Source: Actinomycetes bacterium
GTDB lineage: Bacteria > Planctomycetota > Phycisphaerae > JAACET01
Assembly (NCBI GenBank): GCA_030631725.1
Contig: DAOVKO010000004.1
Location: 1-25,617, forward strand
Length of the DNA: 25,617 bases
Direction: 5' to 3'
Below, one piece after another: positions 7,210-15,543 of this stretch. The notes under the pieces were generated by a model. It had not been told where the DNA came from. It made no database searches and was given only the letters and a program-made list of their open reading frames with translations. Made by a program: the position numbers and the translations under genes. Position 1 is the first letter of the stretch, and each line of letters starts with the position of its first letter.

Positions 7210-8046
7210 CTAAGGAGTCAGATAAAAAACGTGACCATCATGGTCGAGCAGGTAGGTGTCGTCTCCAGCGTTATTTGAATAGATGTTGTCATGCGGCCTA
7301 CCATTAGCATAACCGGCCATGCAGCAGCCCTTCTCATCGTATGAGGTAGCGGGGTCATCAGCAGTCTCTGTGTACTCCCTCACGACGGCGTGGCCACCGA
7401 CGAGGATATTTTGGCAGCCGGGCTTCTTGGGGTGGTTGGCACTAGCTTGACCAGTCAATACATAGAGGGGAGGAATATTACCAATAGCAGGGGTCCACAT
7501 TCGTTTGCCCCGATCGCCAAACGTGGGCCAGTCAGGCGCAGTGTCGAGAGAGGCCTCGTATTTGCCACCGGGGTTCTGATAGGCGTAGTGGATAAATTTC
7601 TGGGCGGCTGGCCAACGAGACGTGCCGGAAGGAGCGCCAGCAGAAACAAGCTCCCACTCATCTTTGGCTGGTCTGCCACCGACTGTGGGGCAGATCAGCG
7701 AGCCGGTGGTCAATAAGTCGCAGTGCACAAGTTGGGCAAAGCTGTCCTGCGGCGTAATACGACTATCGGTAGAGACAGCGCCACTGCCGTATTTCGTCCA
7801 CTGGCCGGGATTCTGAGGATCCTCATCGTGCGGCCAACCGAGGGGATACTTCTCGTAGTGGCTCTCCGCGTACAGAACGGCGGCCAAGTCTATGGCGTGA
7901 AGATTAGCCGCGCAAACAGATCGCTTGGCTTCCTCACGAGCATGCTGAACGGCCGGAACCAAGATTGCCATCAGCAAGGCGATGATGGACACGACCACCA
8001 GCAACTCGATCAGGGTGAAGGCATTTCGATTCTGTCTGCGGAACAT
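7210..8046 (-). CDS. Pseudopilin-like protein with prepilin N-terminal methylation motif
   Basis: A 278-residue protein with a type IV prepilin / type II secretion pseudopilin N-terminus: a short basic leader (FRRQNRNA), then FTLIEL at residues 10-15 and a long hydrophobic helix to about residue 30. The residue before the cleavage point is Ala9 rather than the usual Gly. E14 (fifth residue of the mature protein) is present. The remainder is a globular domain of the large planctomycete pseudopilin-like group, with HAREEAKRSVCAANLHAI just after the helix. It ends with DTYLLDHDGHVFYLTP. The ATG has a good ribosome site (ggaaagga on the minus strand). No secretion or pilus machinery lies next to it, as is usual for these proteins. 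The specific role is unknown. Confidence 0.88.
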   Translation of the reverse strand: MFRRQNRNAFTLIELLVVVSIIALLMAILVPAVQHAREEAKRSVCAANLHAIDLAAVLYAESHYEKYPLGWPHDEDPQNPGQWTKYGSGAVSTDSRITPQDSFAQLVHCDLLTTGSLICPTVGGRPAKDEWELVSAGAPSGTSRWPAAQKFIHYAYQNPGGKYEASLDTAPDWPTFGDRGKRMWTPAIGNIPPLYVLTGQASANHPKKPGCQNILVGGHAVVREYTETADDPATSYDEKGCCMAGYANGRPHDNIYSNNAGDDTYLLDHDGHVFYLTP

Positions 8047-8500
8047 AGTCCTATCCTTTCCTGAAAGAACCCACTGGAAACTCGCAGGACCCGTTGTCTA
8101 TCCGAGTTCTCTACAAGATACCACCTACATACTTTCGGCAGGACGGCCACTTCTGTCAGCTCCTAGTCTGTCCCGATTTTTTCCGCCTGCGGGATAGCCT
8201 TTGGATCATATTCTATCTGGGATTTCCCATATACACACTTAGAAAACATAAATTCCCCCGTACAGCATCCATAATTCTCCAGAATCAGGTGATTCTGCTA
8301 TCAACTGTTGTTATCCTACACTACCGTCCCTCGCCAAGTCAGCCCCTCTATCATACTCGAATCCGCAGGCAGATTCCATCATGCCCTCTCCGCTCGGCGT
8401 TGAGATGTTCTCTGTGTTTGCAAGGATGCCTTCTCTTCATAGGTAATTACTCAAACTGGCCGATCCTGAGCCATCTATTCATGTAACTCCTGTCATAATA
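8047..8500. other. Intergenic region upstream of the pseudopilin gene
   Basis: This stretch separates the divergent pseudopilin gene and the nine-gene operon. I see no gene in it. The minus strand must hold the pseudopilin promoter and leader. AT-rich sequence near 8225-8260 could supply a promoter, which would imply a leader of about 180-200 bases, but no riboswitch or RNA family was recognised. Open frames here (for example 8094-8486 plus) have no protein-like features. Confidence 0.4.
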
Positions 8501-8504
8501 AACA

Positions 8505-8690
8505 GATACCACAATCCCTGCCTTCGCAGGGACAAGCCTGTCATTCCCGCCCCGCATCAAGTGCGGGATAAACTCCAGCGGGCTTATCACCGCTTTGGCG
8601 GTAATCCAGGCCAATAATGCTGTAAACGGCCAGGAAAAGATGGATCCCCGCCTGCGCGGGGATGACAAAAAAGAGGCGGGGATGACAATA
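8505..8690. repeat. Cluster of dispersed palindromic intergenic repeats
   Basis: Several short palindromes are strung together: tccctgccttcgcaggga (8515-8532), cccgca/tgcggg (8551-8556 with 8562-8567), and atccccgcctgcgcggggat (8644-8663), followed by a partial second copy, gcggggatgaca. They resemble the gtcattcccgc / gcggggatgaca repeats found between genes in many bacterial genomes. The first unit (8514-8540) matches 23429-23455 at 22 of 27 positions, so it is a genuine dispersed family in this genome. Confidence 0.75.
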
Positions 8691-8763
8691 TGCCATCACC
8701 CAAGGAATAATCTACCTACAAACATGACATGCACCCGCGGGCTAGGGCACAAGCATACAAGTC

Positions 8764-8791
8764 TTGTCTTGTAAATATTCAGTCTTATGAT
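8764..8791 (+). promoter_or_regulatory. Candidate sigma-70-type promoter of the nine-gene operon
   Basis: TTGTCT (8764-8769) and TATGAT (8786-8791) are spaced by 16 bases and lie about 40 bases ahead of the preferred ATG at 8831. The match is reasonable but not perfect, and it is the best promoter-like pair in this gap. Confidence 0.4.
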
Positions 8792-8830
8792 AGAATAAAT
8801 GCAACTTTCTATCTATATCATGGGGCCTGC

Positions 8831-10177
8831 ATGCTTCCGCAACAAGCCAAGAAGAGGATAGCTCGACTGCGTCGCAGATGCAACCTGGCTATATTCGTTG
8901 GTCTATTGCTGAGATCCATATCGGTTTACTTGGTAATAGCTGGCGTTTTTACCCTGATCATCAGGCTCTTCTGGCCAGGAGCCAACCCTTATCTTTATCT
9001 ACTCCTGCCGGGAGCTGTGCTGCCAATGGCGGTGGCTTTGCTGTGGTTCCGACGACGAAGGTATCGCGACGCCGATGTCGAGGGCATCTCCGACCGCAGG
9101 GCCGATTTGGGAGGATTGCTTTTGACTCTCAGTGTTCAGGACGACGCTTTGTGGGAGGAAAAGCTCAGCAGTACCGTGCAATCCCAGACGACAAAATTGC
9201 CACAGTTACGCTACACAATGTTCCTCAGAACTCTACCCTACTTAACCTTCCTGGTCTTAACTCTGGTTGTCCCGCAAAGAGTTTATTCTGAGTATGTTCG
9301 CGGTGTCTCGGCATTAGAATACGAAGAGCTAAAAACAATAGAGCAGCAATTAGAATTCATCAGCGAAGAAGATTTGCTCACTGACGAGCAGAGTGATCGC
9401 CTTAAGGAAGAGGTCGAACGGATGCTCAGCAAAACTGAGCAGTCCCACGAGAGCCGCTGGGAGGCTATTGATGCCTTGAAAGAGAAAATAAGCGCAGAAA
9501 TGGAGGATGTTTCCCGGAGTCTCAGTAATGCTGAACGAGCGGCAGCAACAGGTAACAGGGAACAGTTGGCCAAGGCCCTGATGGATCTGGCTCAGAAGGG
9601 TTTGCTCGGCGAGTTGCCTGCCGAGTTGGCAAATAAGCTTGGGCCAGGGGCTGAGAGTCTCCTTAGGCAAGGCTCTTTGCCGAACGACCCTGCCAGCCTT
9701 GAGGCGCTGAGGGAATATATCGAGGCCCTCTCGCAGGCGCAGTGCCGTAAAGTTTGTCAAGGTGGATTGTGTGGCGGCTCCTGCGGCATCTGCGGAACAA
9801 ACCTGGATGATTTCGAAATTGCAGGCCAAGGGTTCGCTCTGGCTGAAGGTCCCGAAGCAGACGGACTGCCCGGCCGGGGTGGCATAAACAGGGGGCGCGG
9901 TGATGCTCCAATGCTCTGGGGAGACGAATCGGATGAACAGAGGGTGAAATTCACTCCGCAAGAACTGCCCCCTATTAGCATATCCCCCGATGAAGACATA
10001 CCAGTGGTCGGCATAAATATCATAGAGCCGGAAGAAATGGAGGCTCCCCTTGCGGGTGGGGCTGGCCGAGTGCTGGATTTCAACAACATAGTTGGCAGCG
10101 AAGCGTGGCAGCGGCGGATATCGCCCCGGCATCGCGGGTTGGTGCGAAGGTACTTTTCCGGGGGCAATGCAGATTGA
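8831..10177 (+). CDS. Cys-rich membrane protein heading the MoxR/VWA operon
   Basis: First gene of the operon; unknown function, 448 residues from the preferred ATG at 8831 (an in-frame upstream ATG at 8729 adds 34 residues that do not look protein-like). The N-terminus is basic, then membrane helices lie at about 20-45, 55-73 and 124-145. Residues about 155-270 are rich in Glu, Lys and Leu and probably coiled coil. Five cysteines fall in 17 residues: C305, C309, C314, C318 and C321, in the pattern C-x3-C-x4-C-x3-C-x2-C, a likely metal or cluster site or a disulfide knot. Next comes a Gly/Arg motif, GRGGINRGRGDAPM (348-361). The C-terminus has PRHRGLVRRYFSG, resembling the short conserved tail of planctomycete proteins encoded beside MoxR/BatA genes. 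Orientation in the membrane was not determined. Confidence 0.8.
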   Translation: MLPQQAKKRIARLRRRCNLAIFVGLLLRSISVYLVIAGVFTLIIRLFWPGANPYLYLLLPGAVLPMAVALLWFRRRRYRDADVEGISDRRADLGGLLLTLSVQDDALWEEKLSSTVQSQTTKLPQLRYTMFLRTLPYLTFLVLTLVVPQRVYSEYVRGVSALEYEELKTIEQQLEFISEEDLLTDEQSDRLKEEVERMLSKTEQSHESRWEAIDALKEKISAEMEDVSRSLSNAERAAATGNREQLAKALMDLAQKGLLGELPAELANKLGPGAESLLRQGSLPNDPASLEALREYIEALSQAQCRKVCQGGLCGGSCGICGTNLDDFEIAGQGFALAEGPEADGLPGRGGINRGRGDAPMLWGDESDEQRVKFTPQELPPISISPDEDIPVVGINIIEPEEMEAPLAGGAGRVLDFNNIVGSEAWQRRISPRHRGLVRRYFSGGNAD

Positions 10178-10204
10178 AGTAAGCCAATCGTGGAGGATTA
10201 TATA

Positions 10205-11236
10205 GTGAATGCTGACAAGCCCGGGCTTTTAAAGCCAGATGAAATCAACGAAATAAAGCAGAAGATAGACCAGGTCATAAACGCTTTGTCCAACATTATC
10301 CTGGGCAAACAGGATGTCATCCGTCTGGTAGTGGTGGGTCTGTTGGCTAGGGGTCATATCCTTTTGGAAGGATTGCCGGGCCTGGGCAAAACCGAACTGG
10401 TAAAGGGCTTGAGCCGGCTCCTGGGCCTGAAGTTTGGCCGTGTACAGTTCACTCCTGACCTGTTGCCCGGAGATATAACCGGAAATAACATACTCGAAGA
10501 AACACCTCAGGGCAGGAACCTAGTTTTTCACCAAGGACCAATTTTTGCTAATCTAATTCTAGCAGACGAAATAAACAGGGCCTCGCCCAAAACGCAGTCG
10601 GCTCTGCTGGAGGCTATGCAAGAAAGAAAGGTTACCGTCTTCGGCAATTCCTACAAGCTGCCCGAGCCCTTCTTTGTCCTGGCTACACAAAATCCCATCG
10701 AACTAGAGGGGACCTATCCTTTGCCGGAGGCTCAAGTGGACCGGTTCACCTTCAAGGTCTATCTTGACACTACCAGCGAGTCGGTAATGCAGGAGATAAT
10801 TACTACCCGGCACCGCGGTGAACCACCGCAGGGCGAACAGGTAGTGGATCATGATGGCCTGCAAAAGCTTTTCCAAATGGTAGACCGCGTCTATCTGCCA
10901 CCGGCTGTGGCTAATTATATCTGTCGTCTAGTCTCGGCTACTCATAGAGATAACCCTTTGGCCCCGGAGGCAACCAAACAGTTCGTCAAATATGGCGCCT
11001 CGCCGCGGGCGGCAATAGCAATTGCCGAAACTGCCCGGGCCCAAGCCCTACTTAATGGCAAACCCAACGTAGGCTTCGAGGACGTCAAAGTAGTAGCGCC
11101 CACAGCCATGGCTCACCGTTTAGTGTTGGACTACACAGCCAAGCTTGAAGGCGTGGATGGTCGCCAGGTGGTTGCGGGCGTTTTAGAAAGCGTGCCTGAG
11201 TTGGAGAAGGACATCCCCCAGGAGCTTCGACAATGA
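10205..11236 (+). CDS. MoxR-type AAA+ ATPase
   Basis: Cytoplasmic AAA+ ATPase of 343 residues in the MoxR family (AAA_3 with AAA_lid_2). These ATPases are known to act as chaperones that load cofactors or activate partner proteins, usually together with VWA-domain partners. Walker A GLPGLGKT is at 56-63. Walker B LILADEINRA has D121/E122. The family-specific stretch ATQNPIELEGTYPLPEAQVDRF follows, then the helical lid. I prefer GTG 10205 over GTG 10190 because ggagg (10192-10196) lies 8 bases ahead of it. The gene's TGA overlaps the next ATG (ATGA). Its VWA-containing neighbours (DUF58, BatA-like, double-VWA) are the expected partners. Confidence 0.95.
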   Translation: MNADKPGLLKPDEINEIKQKIDQVINALSNIILGKQDVIRLVVVGLLARGHILLEGLPGLGKTELVKGLSRLLGLKFGRVQFTPDLLPGDITGNNILEETPQGRNLVFHQGPIFANLILADEINRASPKTQSALLEAMQERKVTVFGNSYKLPEPFFVLATQNPIELEGTYPLPEAQVDRFTFKVYLDTTSESVMQEIITTRHRGEPPQGEQVVDHDGLQKLFQMVDRVYLPPAVANYICRLVSATHRDNPLAPEATKQFVKYGASPRAAIAIAETARAQALLNGKPNVGFEDVKVVAPTAMAHRLVLDYTAKLEGVDGRQVVAGVLESVPELEKDIPQELRQ

Positions 11237-13005
11237 AACCAGTTGAAAGGCCAATAAACCGATTGATTATCGCTCTGCTGCTGGCCCTGATGGTAGTCAG
11301 TTCCGCCCGGGCTGGCGTGACCAGCGCAGAGGGCCTTGAACTAACGGTGGACACCAATTGGCCTGGTACTGGTAAAGGCGGTTATTTTCCCGTCCGCATC
11401 TCGGTAAGAAATGTACGCCAGCAGCGTGATCTCAGGATAGAGTTGCAAGCACGCGGCTTAGACACAATTGCCGCGAATTTGGGAAGAAACTTCACGGTAG
11501 AGCAGAACCAAACAGTCAGCTTCACCATTCCTGTGCCCATGGTCAATAACTACAGCTACTATCAGGTCAAAATCTATGAAGACGGCAGGGAAATAGGTAG
11601 AGGAAATCTTACTCAGAGAATAAACCTCGACTTTTGGCGCGAGGGTGTGCCGCTGCTTATCATCTCGGAGCACAAGGAAGATCTTCGCTCACTCAGCGAT
11701 GCCCTTCGGGACATACATCCCGGTCGGGGTGGTGTAGACCCCGAAGATCTGCTCTGTCAAGTATTGCCTGCGGAAATGCCCGAAGGTTGGATTTGCTACA
11801 CTCAGCTGGGGGTGATCGGAGTATCCGCCCGAGCGGTGGAGATGATGCCCAGAGCCCGGCGGGAAGAGCTGAGAAAATGGATAGCTACCGGGGGCACACT
11901 TTTTATCTATCGTCCGATTACGCCTCAGAGCGACTCACTGAGTCTTATATTGGGGGAAGGCTCTGCAGACACTAATTCTGAGAACCAGATACAGCATTAC
12001 TTAGGGAGCATTCGCCTGGTGCAGAGCGATCCCTTCGGCTGGGATAAGGATGCCTGGAAAAGCTTCCTGAAAAAAGATATCCGCCACCAGCAGAGCGGTT
12101 TTCGAGCCCGTTTCGGTTTTGAGCAAACAGGTCAGAGCCGATCGTCTCGCCGCAGGAGGAAACCTTTTCTTCTGGACATACCGGGGGTGGGGAGAGTGCC
12201 CATAAGGATCTACGCGGTGATGATAACGCTTTTTGCCGTGGGCATAGGTCCGCTGAACTACTTTCTTCTGAAGAGAAAGAAAAAGCTTCATCTGCTTTTT
12301 GTGATTACCCCCTTAGCTGCGGTGGCCGTAACCGTGGGGATGATTACTTACGGGATGTTCTCCGAAGGCCTGGGAATCAAGGGTAGGTGCCTGAGTCTGA
12401 CCTGTCTTGATCAGGACCGACATGAAGCGGTTACCGTAGGCAGGATGAGTCTCTACGCTGGCATGAGCCCCCGCGGCGGAATGTTGTTTCCCATGGATGT
12501 GGCTGTATTTCCCGCTGCCGGCGAGATGCGATCGGGCTCACTGGAGCTGGGAGGCTCGCAGCGTTTCGAAGGGGGTTACCTGCCCTCCAGGACCCTGGTA
12601 AATTTCGTTACCGCCGGTGTGGCCCCGGCTAGGGGACGGCTTGTAGTCAAACGGACGCAGGACTCTCTGCAGATATCCAACGGGCTGGGCGTCGGCATAA
12701 AGCTCATTTACCTGATGGATGAATCGGGCAACACATTCCGAGCTGAAAAGATTGCCGCTGGAGGCGAGGCAACAGCCAAGGCCTGCCCAGCGTTGACCGG
12801 CAGGCGGGCTGGGGGTTTGGGAATCAGTCAGGATAGCAAGATTCCTCTTTTGACGCAGGCTCAACTAGAAAAGAGCACCTACCTGGCTGAGCTTGAAGAT
12901 TCGCCGTTCTTCGTCACCGGCTTAGATGAGGTCGCCGAATCCGGCAGCCGACACATACTTTATGGCCGCTTCGCGGAGGCAAGTAATGATAGTCCAACTC
13001 GATAA
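11233..13005 (+). CDS. Membrane-anchored protein with large exported domains, unknown function
   Basis: A 590-residue protein with a signal sequence (residues 1-27, ending SARA-G). Residues about 30-320 form an exported region that begins with an Ig-like fold pattern (TVDTNWPG...YFPVRISVRN). Two membrane helices follow, at about 327-346 (reading VGIGPLNYFLLKR) and 353-376, with a KRKKK turn between them. The C-terminal 210 residues would then be exported too. The two-helix hairpin with GPLNYF resembles unnamed proteins encoded in planctomycete MoxR/VWA clusters and, loosely, BatD-type proteins, but I cannot assign a function. The start codon overlaps the MoxR stop (ATGA), and the last 20 bases overlap the following ATPase gene, so translation is coupled on both sides. 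Confidence 0.82.
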   Translation: MKPVERPINRLIIALLLALMVVSSARAGVTSAEGLELTVDTNWPGTGKGGYFPVRISVRNVRQQRDLRIELQARGLDTIAANLGRNFTVEQNQTVSFTIPVPMVNNYSYYQVKIYEDGREIGRGNLTQRINLDFWREGVPLLIISEHKEDLRSLSDALRDIHPGRGGVDPEDLLCQVLPAEMPEGWICYTQLGVIGVSARAVEMMPRARREELRKWIATGGTLFIYRPITPQSDSLSLILGEGSADTNSENQIQHYLGSIRLVQSDPFGWDKDAWKSFLKKDIRHQQSGFRARFGFEQTGQSRSSRRRRKPFLLDIPGVGRVPIRIYAVMITLFAVGIGPLNYFLLKRKKKLHLLFVITPLAAVAVTVGMITYGMFSEGLGIKGRCLSLTCLDQDRHEAVTVGRMSLYAGMSPRGGMLFPMDVAVFPAAGEMRSGSLELGGSQRFEGGYLPSRTLVNFVTAGVAPARGRLVVKRTQDSLQISNGLGVGIKLIYLMDESGNTFRAEKIAAGGEATAKACPALTGRRAGGLGISQDSKIPLLTQAQLEKSTYLAELEDSPFFVTGLDEVAESGSRHILYGRFAEASNDSPTR

Positions 13006-13960
13006 CGTCAGGCGTCACTTCGGCCCGGTCAAGGCAGTGGATGATATATCTTTCGGCTTCGATCGAGGAACTATCTGTGGTTTCATAGGACCCAACGGAG
13101 CAGGAAAAACCACCACCATGAGAATTCTGGCTACCGTGGATGTGCCTCAGGCAGGAGAAGCAGACATATGTGGTCACTCGGTAATAGACTATCCAGACCG
13201 GGTACGGCAAAGAATCGGATTCATGCCCGACTACTTCGGAACCTACAATCATATGACCGTCTGGGAGTACCTTGACTTTTTTGGTCTGACCTACGGTCTG
13301 CACGGAAAGAAGAGGTTCGACCGGGTCCGCAGAGTAATGGATTTCACCGACCTGAAGCCCTTGGCTGAAAGGGACGTTTCGGATTTGTCCAAAGGAATGA
13401 AACAGCGGGTTTCATTAGGGCGGGCCCTGATCAACGATCCGGAGGTGCTCATTTTGGATGAGCCGGCTGCCGGCTTAGACCCCAGGGCCCGCATTGAAGT
13501 GCTGGAACTCATACAGGAGTTGGCGGCCAACGGCAAAGCGCTGTTGGTAAGCTCCCATATCCTGGCCGAGCTGTCAAAGATATGTGACGAGGTGGTAATC
13601 ATCGATAGAGGCAAGATCAGGCTCACAGGAACGATGTCTGAGATAAGACACCATCTCCGTTCAGGGCGATTCAAACGAGGCAGCGCAGCCGACGGTGATG
13701 GAGCCACCGCCAAGAAAGTGACAATCACCTTTAGCAAGCCGGCGACTGATGCCGAAAAACTCATTTTGGAACAGCCCGGCGTGCAAGAGGTAAGAATTAT
13801 CGGTACCGAGGCGGTTGTAGAACACATTGGTACTCAGGAGAGCCTGGCCAATCTCCTCAAGGCCCTGGTAACGGCTGAATGGCCAGTGGTTGGTTTCAAG
13901 AGTGAGCAAGAGGGCTTGGAAGACGTGTTCATGGCTGTGACTGAAGGAGGTCTGGAATGA
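12986..13960 (+). CDS. ABC-2 type transporter, ATP-binding subunit
   Basis: ATPase of 324 residues (DrrA/CcmA type) that drives the permease encoded next. Walker A GPNGAGKTT is at 35-43, the signature LSKGMKQR starts at 134, Walker B VLILDEP has D158/E159, and SSHILAEL supplies the switch histidine. The signature reads LSKGM rather than LSGGQ, which is common in this subfamily. Residues about 235-324 form the usual C-terminal regulatory part. ATG 12986 is preferred to ATG 12926 because ggagg (12975-12979) precedes it and conserved sequence (MIVQLDNVRRHFG) begins there. It overlaps the preceding gene by 20 bases and the permease by 4. Confidence 0.94.
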   Translation: MIVQLDNVRRHFGPVKAVDDISFGFDRGTICGFIGPNGAGKTTTMRILATVDVPQAGEADICGHSVIDYPDRVRQRIGFMPDYFGTYNHMTVWEYLDFFGLTYGLHGKKRFDRVRRVMDFTDLKPLAERDVSDLSKGMKQRVSLGRALINDPEVLILDEPAAGLDPRARIEVLELIQELAANGKALLVSSHILAELSKICDEVVIIDRGKIRLTGTMSEIRHHLRSGRFKRGSAADGDGATAKKVTITFSKPATDAEKLILEQPGVQEVRIIGTEAVVEHIGTQESLANLLKALVTAEWPVVGFKSEQEGLEDVFMAVTEGGLE

Positions 13961-15543
13961 CACAGTGGCACATCGCCGAGCGGATCACCGACAGAAGCAA
14001 CCCCATAGTGATCAAGGAAGTCCGCCAGGCTGTCAAGAGCAAGGCTTACATCGGACTCTACCTGGTGCTGTTGTTTGTTTGCGTGGTTATCTCTCTATTC
14101 GCCTGTGGGTCTTATCTCAGGTCGGGTGTGGGCAGTTCGATAGGCGACGAGGTCTTTGGTGCCTTTTTGGTTTGCCTGTGGATAACAGGATTCGTGCTGA
14201 TGCCGATGGGGGCCTTCCACAGCTTGGCTAAGGAGCGAACGGAGAATACCTTTGAGCTATTAAACATCTCCGGGCTCGGCCCGGGTAAGATCGTCAGGGG
14301 AAAACTCGGTGCAGCCATCGTGCAGCTGGGCCTGATCTACTCGGCCTTTGTGCCCTTCATGGCCTTCACCTACTTCCTTCGTGGTATCGACCTGCCGATG
14401 ATGATCTTTCTCATAGTCAGCACCTTCTTGATATCGGTTTTCTTTATTATGTTGGCCATCACTGCCAGTGCTATAGCTGCCACCAAACGTGCTTTTGGCC
14501 TGATGCGGGCCGGGTTCTTTTTTGTTCTTATCATTCTGTGTTTCTATATCCTCGGCGGCGGGGCAAGCCTGATTTTCTTTGGCGGTAGAATGTTCGGTTC
14601 AGGCGGTTTGAGCGAGCTGTTGCAGGCAGCTCTGGTCACAGCCATTGTGCTGGGCAGCTATTTTGTCATCCTTTATCTATTGGCCGTGAGCCGTCTGACC
14701 TTTCTGGCGGACAATCGCAGCACGCCTTTGAAAATAGCCTTTACCGTGCAGAGCCTGATCTTTGCCGGACTTTTTCTATACCTTGTTATTGAAACCGGGG
14801 AGGAGGAGTTTTGGATTGTATTTGGCCTTCTGATGGCCATTCAGTGGGCTGTTGTGGGCACATTCGTCACCACTGAACCCGAAGAAATCTCGCGCAGGGT
14901 AGCCAAAACGGTAGCCAAAAGACGTATTTGGCGCTGGCTCTTCGGCTATTTCTGGCCTGGCTGTAACCTTGGCTGGGCTTACCTGACTCTGAATATTGTT
15001 TTGCTTTTGGTCATCTATTTCGGCGTACCCTGGATTGTCTCCCTGGGCTGGGGTCCCGTTGCACGTTTCGGACTCCTGTTTCCCAAGCCTGGTGCGGCAT
15101 CCAGAAATGGCTGGATGTTTTTGATGTTCCCCCTGCTAATTGTGTCTTATATTTTTATTTTCTTGGGCTTGACCAGCATTATTTTCAGGGTCTTTGCCCG
15201 CAAGCAGCGCAGTCCATACGTTCAGCGGCTGTTCGTTGTGATTTTGCTGGCACTAGGGGCAGCTCTACCTTTCATGATCGAGGGCCTGCTGGGAATATTT
15301 GGCACTTTCGCTAACCCCTGGCTGCAGCTTTCCAATCCATTTGCTCTTTGGGTTTTGGTTGAGCGGCCCCGACCTGGTCCGGCGCTGACGGTAATAGCTT
15401 TGGGATTACTTTTTCTTGTTGTCCATCTGAGAATAATTGGCCGGGGTTACTTGCAGCTTGGCCGAATCGCCAAGGCCAACCGCGCAAGACAGGCCCAACT
15501 TGATTCTTCCGCCGCTGATTTGAAGCCGAAGGCCAATGGCTAA
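13957..15543 (+). CDS. ABC-2 type transporter, permease subunit
   Basis: Integral membrane protein of 528 residues with roughly ten or more hydrophobic helices. The N-terminal cytoplasmic segment (DRSNPIVIKEVRQAVKSKAY) precedes the first helix, as in the ABC-2 permeases of gliding/export systems found in planctomycetes. A cytoplasmic stretch follows helix 2 (AKERTENTFELLNISGLGPGKIVRGK), matching the ABC-2 coupling region. It has a good ribosome site (aaggagg) and the ATGA overlap with the ATPase gene. With that ATPase it should form an exporter, or an energised membrane complex, whose cargo is unknown. Confidence 0.9.
   Translation: MTQWHIAERITDRSNPIVIKEVRQAVKSKAYIGLYLVLLFVCVVISLFACGSYLRSGVGSSIGDEVFGAFLVCLWITGFVLMPMGAFHSLAKERTENTFELLNISGLGPGKIVRGKLGAAIVQLGLIYSAFVPFMAFTYFLRGIDLPMMIFLIVSTFLISVFFIMLAITASAIAATKRAFGLMRAGFFFVLIILCFYILGGGASLIFFGGRMFGSGGLSELLQAALVTAIVLGSYFVILYLLAVSRLTFLADNRSTPLKIAFTVQSLIFAGLFLYLVIETGEEEFWIVFGLLMAIQWAVVGTFVTTEPEEISRRVAKTVAKRRIWRWLFGYFWPGCNLGWAYLTLNIVLLLVIYFGVPWIVSLGWGPVARFGLLFPKPGAASRNGWMFLMFPLLIVSYIFIFLGLTSIIFRVFARKQRSPYVQRLFVVILLALGAALPFMIEGLLGIFGTFANPWLQLSNPFALWVLVERPRPGPALTVIALGLLFLVVHLRIIGRGYLQLGRIAKANRARQAQLDSSAADLKPKANG

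Noticed and set aside
8094..8486. A 130-codon plus-strand frame in the gap before the nine-gene operon
   Set aside because: Composition is not protein-like (low-complexity Ser/Leu/Arg mix), there is no ribosome site and no recognisable motif, and its 3' end runs up to the start of the dispersed-repeat cluster.
8447..8668. A 73-codon minus-strand frame, MSSPRRRGS... type
   Set aside because: It is the well-known spurious translation of palindromic gcggggatgaca-type repeats; it lies wholly in repeat DNA and has no ribosome site.
9350..10132. A 260-codon antisense frame opposite the Cys-rich protein
   Set aside because: It is a shadow of the coding strand, which has helices, conserved motifs and operon context; the antisense product has none.
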